The position numbers and the translations under genes were made by a program. The notes under the pieces are model-generated. The model was not told the DNA's origin. It was given only the letters and a program-made list of their open reading frames with translations, and ran no database searches. Positions 12,939-24,103 of a DNA stretch of 64,000 nt are shown here, one piece after another. How positions within the stretch are numbered: the first letter of the stretch is position 1; each line of letters opens with the position of its first letter. Source of the DNA: Sipunculus nudus (lineage: Eukaryota; Annelida; Sipuncula; Golfingiida; Sipunculidae); contig CM049315.1 in NCBI GenBank assembly GCA_026874595.1, forward strand, positions 20,476,164 to 20,540,163. The letters are read 5' to 3'.

Positions 12939-15784
12939 GACTACAGAGCCATGCTGCCCAGGATCGATTCCAGAGTGGTATAAATTCTGCTCCTATGATT
13001 TATAATGTATACATGTACATACACATTTGTAAATAATAATACTAGGTTTCATCTAGGGATAACGCCAAGGAAGCAAATATAAAAGATCTAAGAAAATAAG
13101 TGGAAATATTATTTTTTCCACCTGTCCCAAATGTAGGTACTATTTATAAATTCACTTTGTAGAATTTCATGCAAATCTCACAAATCGATTTGCGTGAGGA
13201 TTCACATATTACCTGCGGGCATGATCAAGGGTGATTCATTCCAGAGAATCTTTTAACACGGCATCGTTCTTTCCAGAAGGTGATATTATTCAGTCTTTGC
13301 CGCTAGTGCCAACTTTCCCTGTGTGCCTTAACTGTGTTAATGTGTGTGACATAACGCCTAAAACATTGACGATCTTTGCCGCCTGTTCCGAATTTCTGGG
13401 TGTGCTTAAATGACCTGTATAATGTGTGTGAGCTGACGTACCCTTCTCAAATATGTATTCACATCTAAAGCCCCTATCCAGCAATGCATTTGTTCCTATT
13501 GGGTGCATCTGTCACATGATTTTATTTGACTAGGGGTTCCCAGAAAGCCCCATGACCTCACTGACCGCTGGTATGTTGAAAAATGCCCCCAACCCAAGCC
13601 TGCATTCAGAACCCCAAATATCTAAAAAAAAAATTATAATTATCTCAAAATAACAATTGGGTCATTTGTTGATGATCTATATTATAAAAATGTACTGGTA
13701 TAAATGTTTCAGTCGACAAGCTTTTACTTGAAAGATTTTATGTGTTTTTAAGATCATCCAGTGAGCAGTGATAGAGGTATTAACTGCTTAACCAGTGATC
13801 TATTAACGATACTTGTTGTTCATGAACATTGACGGGCTTGATATGACAACAATATTCTACTCCTTTAGGGGATTTATTTGATAGGTTATTAGAAAAATAA
13901 GAGTGATAGTAATTACATTTGAATGTAGTTTTCATGTTAATTTCAGTTATAGTTTCACCTCTTTTAAAAACATCCATCAGCTGTTCATGACTCTGGGCTG
14001 TAGACCTAATTCCAAACAAGCACGATTGAATAATAAAATACTGAGTTTATGACATACATTTATTTATGTAATCTAGGGCAGAAATAGTCATTTATTTGAA
14101 TGACTAAGAAACTGAGCTAAATTTTGTGTTTGAGATTGAAAACAAGACTCACAAAACTTTGCAACCCTGGCACTGTCTCTGGAGCTCTAAATCAGAAAAA
14201 AGTGACCTGTGTTACCTTTGCTCACAGAGGCTCCCTGCTGGCCGTTGAAACATTGTATCAAGTTAACCCTAGCGGCTTCAGGCCCTCTGTGGCTTGGGGA
14301 AACCTACTCATATTAATTAACAGGTTGAATTTACATTTCATTTGAGTGACAACTCATTGGCCCAGCAACCTGCTTACATACCGGTAGGCCTCAGGCTCAG
14401 GCAGACAGGCGAAATGATGAACAAAATCGGCATGGTGCACTCAACGCTAGGCAGACATAAGTTTTGAAGGCAACTGATAAATGGCAACTAGTGAATAGTA
14501 TTAATGTTTTAAAAGCTCTATGAAGCAGGAATGCAAAGGGAGCAGAATTCAACCTATTATTTAATAAGAGCAGGGGAAACCCAGAGCAGACTTTTTTGCC
14601 ATTTATCAACACTGATCAGTTCTCATCCCTGCTATAAGTTTATAGTCTTTTAAACAACATATAAAGTGGAGAAACGCTCTGGAAGTCATATTTTACACAT
14701 TTGATTAATAAAATTCTTTTGTTTAATGATTAATATGACATTTTATAGCCAAAATGTCATTATTTTATTGGTAAATGGAATGTATTCAGTTTCTCAAAGG
14801 ATCTTCTATGGCTCTGGCACAGTAGAGTGTTAGGAGAGAACTCAGATCTGGTGCCACTCCCCTTTTTGCTATCCCCACAATCACCTCTGGTAATAGCCAT
14901 AACAACATGACACTCAGGCCTTTGGAATTAAACTGATAGGGTCTATCGTCTTCAGTTCATCTAAAATCAATGTTTGGGGTGACAGGCTGTCGCTACTCTA
15001 GTAAAGGCTACAGACTGTCTCTATTTGCCTCAGCCATGACGTATGTAATCATAGCCAAACTTGGTGTCAGCAGGGAGTTGCATTGATCAGTTGGATTAAA
15101 ACTTTAAAATTGTATCTTTATAATAGCACCTGCAAAATATTTTAGGTACAGTTATATAATTTATAGCAAGACCCTGGCATGTCATTTAGTATGAATTTTA
15201 AACGTGCAATGGATCTCTTCATTTTGTTGGTTACCTATTGCACTTTTTGGTCTGGTGGTTTGAACACCTACCCTGTTACAACAACCATGTCCTTTTAAGC
15301 TGATTATGCATAAACATCAACCGCTTTGGAGTTTTGAATCATTCATGTATTTATCATCAATAATATAGATACCATAAAATCTGTGTTCAAAAGAAATACC
15401 AGCACTTATTCATGGGAATACTCTCCCTTTTTCTTTTGGCAAATTTTGCACAAATAGACAGGGCTTTAACGGGACCCAATCACCCATAAAGCATGTTGAA
15501 TTAACACAAAAATAGCTTCTTCTCTTTGAAATAAATCTGTACCTGCCAAAATATTGCCTTGAAACCGTTTGCTTACTCCTTTAAACAAGTGTTAAAAACA
15601 GTGAACCGGGCGCGATCGCAGGTGTCAGCATAAACACAGTGCTGCAGGCCTTGTGCTGCACTGAGCCACAACACGTGCCAATCAGGAGATGCCCAGACTG
15701 ACTTGGCCCCAAAAATGTAATACATGTTCCTGCTGGCTGAAACACCACATGTTGCCCCTTTAAATTGGACCTCCGGTCACACGG

Positions 15785-15836
15785 CCTTGTTATGGTAAAC
15801 AGACTGTGTTTACCAACACGCAGGGCTATAACAAGG
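15785..15836. promoter_or_regulatory. Nested inverted repeat with paired forkhead-type sites in EMC7 intron 1
   Basis: The outer arms CCTTGTTAT (15785-15793) and ATAACAAGG (15828-15836) are exact reverse complements. Inside, GGTAAACA (15794-15801) pairs with TGTTTACC (15807-15814). GTAAACA/TGTTTAC is the forkhead (FOX) recognition core, here as a convergent pair 5 bp apart. It lies in a non-repetitive block. The regulatory role is inferred from the motif only. Confidence 0.4.
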
Positions 15837-16329
15837 TGTTAAACAGTCGTGTGCGAGGTAATGAGACTGTGTGCTGGAATGGTTTTGCTGGGAAACTTTT
15901 GAATAAAGCAAAACTGAACTGATAGTGTGAAAGAATAGGAATAATATTGCTCCTGATTATGTCCCTTTAACAGAGGTGTTAGCAAAGCAGTAGAGGCCTC
16001 TAGTGAATATTGATATCTGCCACTTAAACTGAAAGAAAAAATAATTCATGCATGTGTAGGTCTGATGAAAGATTGGTGAGATTTTCTTAACATAAATGAT
16101 GAAGCCCTATTAACACCATTTCTGTTACCAGTGGTTCGTCAAAAGACAATAGGAATTCAGGCAGTGCTCAGTTAAGATGGTCATGTTCGTGAAAAAAAAT
16201 TATTTTAAAGGGACAAGTGTAAATATGTAAGAACACAGGTTCATAAGTAGGAGATATTTTAGATGGTTTATAAATGTTTTGTTAAATTTGTGAAATCGAT
16301 GAATACACAGTATTTTTGCCTTTTTTTAG

Positions 16330-16588
16330 GAGTGATGGCACATTCACTGTCAACAACATCCCGTCAGGGTCCTACCTGGTGGAGATCGCCCATCCAGTAT
16401 TTGTGTTTGAACCAGTCAGGGTAGATATCACCTCGAAAGGGAAGATCCGAGCTCGCCGCCTGAATAATATTAAAACCAGCTCAGTCCAAACAATAGCTTA
16501 TCCACTAAAATTCAAGGCCAAGGGAAGAGCTAATTATTTTCAGATGAGGGAACAGTGGAGGATAACAGATATGCTAATGAGCCCTATG
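16330..16588 (+). CDS. EMC7: EMC7 exon 2: lumenal beta-sandwich domain
   Basis: Encodes the end of Arg74 and residues 75-160. It begins after a T-rich tract and AG at 16328-16329 and ends at CCTATG|GTAAGT, a consensus donor, in phase 0. The product reads SDGTFTVNNIPSGSYLVEI, then VRVDITSKGKIRAR, then YPLKFKAKGRANYF and WRITDMLMSPM. These are the most conserved blocks of EMC7 (family pattern DGSF..HDIPSGSYVVEV, VRVDITSKGKMRAR, YPLQMK, W..TDFLMNPM), and correspond to the DUF2012/carboxypeptidase-regulatory-like lumenal fold that packs against other EMC subunits. There are no internal stops and no truncation. Confidence 0.96.
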
Positions 16589-17037
16589 GTAAGTAGAATG
16601 TTTATAAGTTTTTGATATGTTAAAGTATTGCTTAATAAATGGAGCTCAGTGTCAAATTGTCTGACACGATCCATAGATTAGTTAGGCCAGTCACCACCAG
16701 ATGTCACTGTACTACAACTTATATTTAAATTCCTTTATACCTGTGGTTTCCTTCACTGTTAGCATCTTAAATATTGTGATAAAAAATTTTTTGTTTGAAT
16801 TTTGATAAGGATAAAATCAGATTAAATTCCAAATTTAATTTAGCTTGGTTCAAAACCCAGGTATATGCATGAGCAGTTGAAACTAGGTGAAATTTGTACA
16901 TATTGGCAGTTAAAAAACAGGACAGAATTATAGTACTGTCTTTTGGGACATACAGTTTTACGTACGCATTGCATAACAGGCCCAGCTGGAAGCTCTAAGA
17001 CTCATAGTTCTCATGTTTGTCTCTGTTTATTTTCCAG

Positions 17038-17118
17038 GTTCTGATGATGGTGGCGCCACTGTTGATGATCATGGTATTGCCTAAACTTATCAATACAAAT
17101 GATCCTGAAACGCAAAAG
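17038..17118 (+). CDS. EMC7: EMC7 exon 3: transmembrane segment
   Basis: An 81-nt exon, residues 161-187, in phase 0 at both ends. The acceptor is TTTTCCAG at 17030-17037. The translation VLMMVAPLLMIMVLPKLI is the single membrane helix, followed by NTNDPETQK, matching NTSDPDMRR of vertebrate EMC7 at the membrane-cytosol boundary. The frame and the gap-free alignment with exon 4 (EMQNQMKML) place the exon end after AAG at 17118, so the intron would begin GCCAGT, a GC donor. No GT donor near here keeps the frame with the acceptor at 18035-18036. Either this is a real GC-AG intron or there is a T-to-C variant or assembly error at 17120. Confidence 0.92.
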
Positions 17119-18036
17119 GCCAGTCAATTTGATTTTTTTATTATTTTTCTCTCATTATCTCTTTCATCCAAGAGCTTTTAGCTTACCTTTGACCAGAATG
17201 GTTGTCAGATTGCATAAATCTGCATATGGCTAATTTACTCATATGGCCTAGCTCCCATCTCAATACACTGTCAAAAATTTCATGAGATTGTAGTGTGCAA
17301 AAAAAAAAATTGTTTCAGTGATACTGATGTAGGACTCAAGTCCAGGCCAACCACAGACATCAAGTCCAGACTTGGCATGGACTTAGACTGACACCCAGAC
17401 TTGAATGGTGTGGACTTGACTTAAACACTGCTAGAACCAGTGCCACATTGTAAATTTCATATTTAAAAAGACTTGCCTTTCTGGGGAGCATACAAGTGTG
17501 GAAAGGTTCAGTGAGGTGATATGCTGTTTATTGTTTAGGTATGTTCAGGGAAATATGTAATAAGCCTTTCAGTCCATTAAAGCCCACAAGAGACAAAAAA
17601 CTGACTTTACCAGTGTTTTGGATGGTGTCGTTTGGAAAATGTACAGTGACATATGTTATCAGAAAGTTTTGATTTTTATCAACCTCTTTGTAGGGATAAC
17701 AAAAAATGTACTCAAACCAAGATTTAAAGCAAGCCACAATTTCAGGGAATAATCTTTGCTCTTTATTACTATTATGATGGGGGTGGATTTCTGCCTTTCC
17801 CCATTAAATTTTGTATTTATTTGACATTTCACTTACACCCATTTGCCTTAACAAATAAAGCTCACCCTATGCAAAAAAACTCAAAACTCAAACTCTGAAT
17901 ATTTGGCTTTTGGTATGGATTTGCAGTTGCAGCCTTTCCATGCATGAGTCTCATTTCATTTTGTACCACCTTGTGGCAGCATTTATTTGGAAGGTCACAG
18001 TTCAACAGTTTCTAATTTTCTTTTCCTTTTATGCAG

Positions 18037-18171
18037 GAGATGCAGAATCAGATGAAGATGTTGAATCCCAAACAGAATATGCCAGAGATGTCAGAGTTAC
18101 TCACTTCATGGTTGGGAGGGGGCAGCACTAAACCTAAAGCCGTCAAACCTAAACCAGCCAGGAGGAGATGA
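18037..18171 (+). CDS. EMC7: EMC7 exon 4: cytosolic tail and stop
   Basis: Last coding exon, residues 188-231, with TGA at 18169-18171. The acceptor is TTTATGCAG at 18028-18036 after a long pyrimidine tract. The product starts EMQNQMKMLNPKQNMPEMSE and ends in a Lys/Pro/Arg-rich tail (STKPKAVKPKPARRR). It resembles vertebrate EMC7, which has EMEQSMNMLN then a Ser/Gly/Lys-rich tail ending in KRR. The final basic stretch is a normal family feature. With 231 aa the protein is close to the about 242 aa of the human protein. Confidence 0.95.
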   Translation, partial: EMQNQMKMLNPKQNMPEMSELLTSWLGGGSTKPKAVKPKPARRR

Positions 18172-18600
18172 TCAGTATCGATAATAACTTTGTGTTTATA
18201 TTGTACCTTTAATTCTACATTACAGATACTAAAATTATCAATATGATGATAATTTTGTGTTTATATTGTACTTTAAATACTACATTACAAACACTAAAAT
18301 TAACAGTATCAATGATAACTTTGTGTTTATATTGTACTTTTATTACGACATAACAAACACTAAAATTATTAGTATTGATAATAACTTTGTGTTTATATTG
18401 TACTTTTAATACTACATCACAAACACTAAAATTATCAGTATCAAATTCGATAATAACTTTGTGTTTATATTGTACTTTGAATACTACATTATAAACACTG
18501 AAATGAGTATACAACCCTACTGGAAGTTATTTATTGTCAGAAATACTGTTATGATTGTCAAATTGAACTGCTGTAATTCAATAAAGAATGAAACAAAAAA
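18172..18600 (+). other. EMC7: EMC7 3' UTR with polyadenylation signal
   Basis: Sequence from the stop codon to the first good poly(A) signal, AATAAA at 18580-18585, followed by an A-rich stretch near 18592-18602. A UTR of roughly 430 nt is inferred from these signals; no transcript was seen. Most of it is the tandem repeat listed separately. Confidence 0.7.
18173..18503 (+). repeat. Tandem repeat, five copies of a 65-66 bp unit, in the EMC7 3' UTR
   Basis: The core TTTGTGTTTATATTGTAC recurs at 18189, 18254, 18320, 18386 and 18458, giving spacings of 65, 66, 66 and 72 bp. The last spacing is longer because of a small ATTCGA-like insertion. Each unit also carries a variant of CTACATTACAAACACTAAAATTA. 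The repeat is in the transcribed 3' UTR by position, so copy number could vary UTR length. Confidence 0.9.
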
Positions 18601-21600
18601 AAAGTTATACTGATATTTTATAATTAATATGGGATAATTCGGCCACCAATTCAATGATCAGAGTCTAGAAAGTCTACATGTAGATATGTTATTGTTGTAG
18701 GACATTGTCCCTGTGATCATTGAACATAGGTTGTAGAAATGAATTTGATTCCCTGAAGCTGCCATTTGATATCTATTATTGTTGAAAACTGTCAGCACAT
18801 CATCAAATGTGTAAATTCCAAACGTCTATTTTATTGCGTTTTTACCATGTCTGTGTTTTTGCAGCTTGTTCCATTGAAATCTCTGCATGAAGCTTATTTT
18901 GATTAGAAAGCTACTGCAAGTGCAAAACAAAATTTAATAACCCAACCCTTAAGAAAAAAATTTCATTTATAGATATAAATTAACAAATGTAGACAACCTC
19001 ATGATTGTTCCTGCTAAATTTGTTCAGGTTCAGTTCTTACTATCACAGACGTAGCAGGGCCTTCTTAAACCCTGTGTGCATATAACTCTATGCCTACAGT
19101 ATGTCTGTAATGACTTCCACAGACTTGCCCTGACATTATGTGTACTGGTACATGATATTATGCTGAGCCAACATATGAACAGCAGGTTGGCAACCCCCAC
19201 TTTTCTCTCTGTGATTACAATTAAAATTAAAAAAATACAATTAAAAACTTTGCAGACACATTATGCCCATGAAACCTAGTTTAACCTTTATAATTGCCTA
19301 TATGTATTGCAACATCAACAGTACATACAGGTTTCTGATTGCAAATGTATCACAGACAGTGCATTTTATGTACACCTAACTTCACAGGACATTTTCTTCC
19401 TTATATACAAAAGCCAAGACCTGTAATTGGTATATCTAGAAAGATGTTTACCCTACAATTTAAATCTTAGAATTTATAATTGGTAAAAAATAAGGATGTT
19501 TTGTTAATAGATAGTGTCACTTATTTCCTCTCTGCAACCTGGGGAGACCTGCAAACAATGACTCAGGAATAAAATCGCTGCAAGTATTTATTCATCACAA
19601 CGCTTCCTTGGAACGGGGGACATTAATTTGGGGTTGTCTTTCCGTCTGTCTGTCTTTCTGTCTGTCGGGTTTTTGTTTCCGTGTGATAACTTTCCTTAAG
19701 ATTATCCGATTTTGTTCAGATTTGGGTCAGTGATTGCTCTTATGCATACATTGGATGGGATTTGTGTTGTTGTGTCTGTATAATAAGGTAATAATACAAC
19801 CGCATCTTTCATTATTGATATGACGAATCAGCACATTTAGTGCCACTAATCACCAATAGGTAGGTGTCTCTAGTGAGTGACAATTTACTTGAATTTTTTG
19901 CAGTAACTGCCAGGTGCTGCCATCTGTTGAGCATGGTTAAAACCTTTTTCACTTTGTCACCATGCACAGACTAATCTTCCCAGACTTGAAGGCCGAAGTG
20001 GGGAACATAAATTCCTTGAATTTGCTTGTTGAAAATTAATTAGGGCTGTAACAACACATTTTCTCATGGTACTATATGTGTCAAAATACTCTGCTTATGA
20101 TATGATAGGTATTAGGTACAGGTAAGTTGTATCATCATATTTTTTCCATTCCTTCTTGTACACCAAAAGATAAATACACTACCTATTATAAAATTTTATT
20201 TTCAAACGACAAACAAAATTCAGTAAACAACATTTTCTATATACTGCAGGAATAACAAATAATGCAGTTTGAAAGTCTATTCTGTTGGTTCAACTCATTG
20301 ATGTCTCACCTCTTATCTTATCCATGTTTGACACTAAGATACTGTACTGATATAAATGTGATTCATGCTTGATGATCAGATATCAAGTTATTTTAACAGA
20401 GACATCTGATGATACTAATAAAGGCAATATTATTATTAAGGCAGGATTATATTTCACTGTGCATCGCTTTGTATCAGTACAATAGTGTATTATAACGGCC
20501 CAATTCATCTTCATACTATCAAGTTTATGGCAGCTAAGCTTCACAGACCTTGATCCAACAAGGCCCTCTGGTGTCATTTCGTGAATGATGAACAAACCTG
20601 CATGTGTTCAGGCCGTAATTGAAATTGCCAATCAAATCCAACAAGCAAAATGTAAGCAATACACTGTTCACAAGCCATTTGAACAAAAACAGGACATGTT
20701 TATATGAATTTATTTGATTGGTCAAATGCTAGAACTAGCGCCAGACATGCTCCAACAGCCATGTAAAACAAGTGTGCACCAGATATTTGTTTGGTTCAAT
20801 TGCCTTGTTCTTTATTCATGAAATAGACGTCAGAGTGGCTCGTTGAATCAAGATCTGTTAAAGACCTAGCTGCCACAGACATTGATTTATGAAGATGGTC
20901 AAAATGTGAATGTTGGACAATGTGACATTTCTTCAGTTTTAGAATAAAGATTAGATATTGTGTTCCAGCTTGCAGAGTTTATTGATTTGCTGATTGCTAC
21001 TTGCTGTTGCTAGATTAGAATTATGTAAATCAGGTACCACAATGCCACCTTGGCCTGCGTGGTGGTTGCTATGGGTTCTTTGTATGCAGTCAGATACTAA
21101 ACCAACTAAAATACAATAGCAGTTCAGTTTATATAAAAATGTAAAGATTCAATAAGTTGCTTTATAATTCGAACTATTATTTTATCTTTTGTGCAATAAA
21201 TGTGAAAGAATAGTTTGAAGTGTATGTGCGTCTGTTGTTTTTATCATAAACCATTTGTGTTTGAATGGGTTAATCTATATAAAGGTTATTTAATGGAAAA
21301 TACTGTTCATATGAGATTTTGAAAGTTTAACATTATTAGACAGCAGCATTTGGTACAGAATGAAAGCCTGATTTGGAAAAATATAAACTTGTTATAATAA
21401 AACCCAAATGGATCAGAAAAAGGCGGTCATTGCAGAAATACATTTTGTGAATATTGTCAAAATTTCATCAGATTTTTCATCTATATTGTATCACTGAACT
21501 TATAAAATGTACATGGGAAATAAAACTTAATCCTTAATGTTAAATTGTGAACATTGACATTGTGTTATATTCAATACTAAACAAGTATATGTCTAGGAGA

Positions 21601-21734
21601 AGTATGACAAAGTCCAGTTAAAGTGTTTTTAAATGTGAAAGACCAGCAGAACTTTGATTTGTGTGTGTGTGTGTTGGGGGGGGGGTTGACATGTTATACC
21701 TATACTTAATAATTAAATAGCGTTTCATCATTTC
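18601..21734. other. Intergenic DNA downstream of EMC7, mostly without recognised repeats
   Basis: No ORF of note. 19614-19680 has a pyrimidine-rich stretch of repeated CTGTC/TGTCTT typical of a simple-repeat-bearing element head. 20040-20140 resembles a decayed hAT-like MITE. 20455-20960 is more balanced in composition and free of repeats, looking like conserved non-coding DNA. A (TG)n run and G10 tract lie at 21660-21685. Confidence 0.5.
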
Positions 21735-24103
21735 CTGAAGACTGGTGGCTCCACCTGTATTTCTTTCGAATTTGTAGGCATTTTTTTCTCTAATTTTGAG
21801 ACCTTCAGAGGTGAGGTCATCTGGTTATAGGGCACAAATCGTGCTCATTGCATCTAGAATTTTCTACCATGACATCCAGGAAGGTCCATTAAAATCTCCT
21901 TGGAAACCTGAAATAAGTTCTTTGTTACCCGTATCCTCTGAGCTATGCTTCAGTTGAATGGGGACACCACCTACAAAATTTGGTATTCAAATGATAAAAT
22001 TCTTTTTGAATGTCTTCCTAGTTTCAAATTTTTACACATTTTCATCATCACAGGTGCTGAATCCTGACAATTGAGCACCTAGTGACCCTTTTTCATCCTC
22101 TACCTCCACATGGGTATTAAGGTCAATATGACCTGATTTGGATAAATTAAAGGTATCTGCTCAGTGCCCTTAGGAAAACCAGTATCAAGCAAAAATGCAT
22201 CTAGTATCACACTACAGCCAATACTAACTAACTAGTCAATCAGCTGAGCGTCATGACCCATGGGTCACTTGTACAGGGGTAATCGGTCATCGGTCATCAG
22301 TACATTTATCCATAATTTCTCAGGAACAGCAGGAGCTAGAATCCCTAAATTTTATGCAAAAAATAAGCCACATGTCAAATGTGGGATTGAGCTTTTTGTG
22401 GCGCCAACTGCATCGACTTTCATTTTATCGGAAAAAGCTAGAAAACCTTTAAAAATATTCTTCTCCGAAATCATTTACCCAAATTGTTCAATAGTTAAAA
22501 GAAATGTTCCCAGAGATTAGCTCTTTCAGGTTTGTTCAAATGATGTGGGTTCGATGGATTTTGGCCGAGTTACAGGAATTTGAACTTGGTCATTTGACCA
22601 AGTAGGCAAACTTACATAACAGTCTCAGACGACGACAGGAGCTGGCATTCCCAAGTTTTGTGCAAATGTTGGTCACATGACTCATATTTGAAACTGAGAT
22701 TTTTCGTGGCGCCACCTACATAAACCTGTTTTCAAGGGCAAAAATTTCAGCCTCTTTCAACTTCTACATTTATGATGTAAATTTGGATTGTGTCTAGATC
22801 TAAAAATTGCTTTCCATACTGCCAACAATTTCATATTTGGCAATGTCCAGGTTTCAGTCTGTATCTATTTAAGGCTTTGGCAGACTGCCAGCTGTATCAG
22901 GTCCGGCAACAGGTCAAGAGTTTAGTTAGTCCATCCAGGTACAGGTCAAGAGTTCACTCAGTGCCGTGGCATTTAGCCACCACTGCCTTCCTCAGCTGAG
23001 CTTGGTCAGCTGAGTGGACCCAACTCAAGTTTGATGTATTTGCGAGAAATTTTGGCATATCCATGCGTCTTTGATGGTTTTCTCATACACAAGACTTGTG
23101 TGGCCACCTACAGTGATTATTGCACAGACTATGTCCCTGCTAATTTCTCAGGAGGGATATAATATATCAGACTGAAATTGTGCATATATATAAATCTCAG
23201 ATAGCTTCTTCGTATACGAGACTTGTGGTGCCACCTACCATTGTGTTTCGGTTTCATGTAATTGTGCACATTGATCGAGAGCTTGTTAAAGTATGTGCAT
23301 GAAATTTTGCATGTCCATACATCTCCGATAGCTTTCTTAAACACAAGACTGGTGATGTTACCTACAATCATTTTTAGCTCAGCTGACTGTAATTCATCTG
23401 AGCTTTAGCAATCACTCTTTGTCCGTCCGGTCGTCTGTCTGTTACCAGGGCAAAAATCGTAACCGCTGGACTTGGATCTTCTAACTTGAAATCCAGAGAG
23501 GTCCATGAAAAATCTCCTTGGAAACCTAAGAATATGTCTCGTTACCCATATTCTTCGAGCTATGGGGCTCCAAAGCAACCCCCCCCCCCCCCATATAATG
23601 GAAAGTTTGATACAAAAGCTTAAGTATCTGAACAACTAATGCATTGATCATCATGATTCTTTGCATGCATGGATATTGATCTAGAGTGTTTCATCAGATT
23701 CTGCAGACTGATGGTGCCACCAGTATATGTTTTATTTTTTTATTTCTATTTTTTTCTCTCTCTCTATTTTTTGAGACCTCCAAAGATGCGGTCATCTGTT
23801 AACAGGGGACAAATCATAAAGACTGGGATCTTCTAACTTGATATTCAGAGAGGTCCATAAAAAATCTCCTTGGAAACCTAAAAATAGGTCTCGTTATCCA
23901 TATTCTTCGAGCTATGGGGCTCCGTAGTACCCCCCCCCCCCCCCCCCAGAATAATGGAAAATTTAATACAAAAGCTCAGGTATCTGAACAACTAATGCAT
24001 TGATCACCATGATTCTTTGCATGGATATTGATCATGGAATGTTTCATCAGTTTTTGCAGACTGGTGGCGCCACCTGTATTTTTTCTTTCACTTTATACGA
24101 TTA

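Larger units (their letters stand above)
9175..16329 (+). other. EMC7 intron 1 (7.2 kb)
   Basis: From the donor GTTTGT to the acceptor TTTTTTTAG. It contains a 2.4 kb interspersed repeat (10535-12938), a C14 run (11385-11398) and, from about 14100 to 16150, a stretch with no recognised repeat and more balanced base composition than its surroundings. Short ORFs in the intron look like chance. No nested gene was recognised. Confidence 0.85.

Noticed and set aside
18215-18514. - strand 99-aa ORF with repeated QYKHKVII
   Set aside because: Translation of the tandem repeat in the EMC7 3' UTR; the periodicity is that of the DNA, not of a protein.
23043-23364. CRISPR-like regularly spaced repeats
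   Set aside because: Units are about 90-120 bp, diverged, without constant repeats and unique spacers, and in a clearly eukaryotic setting.
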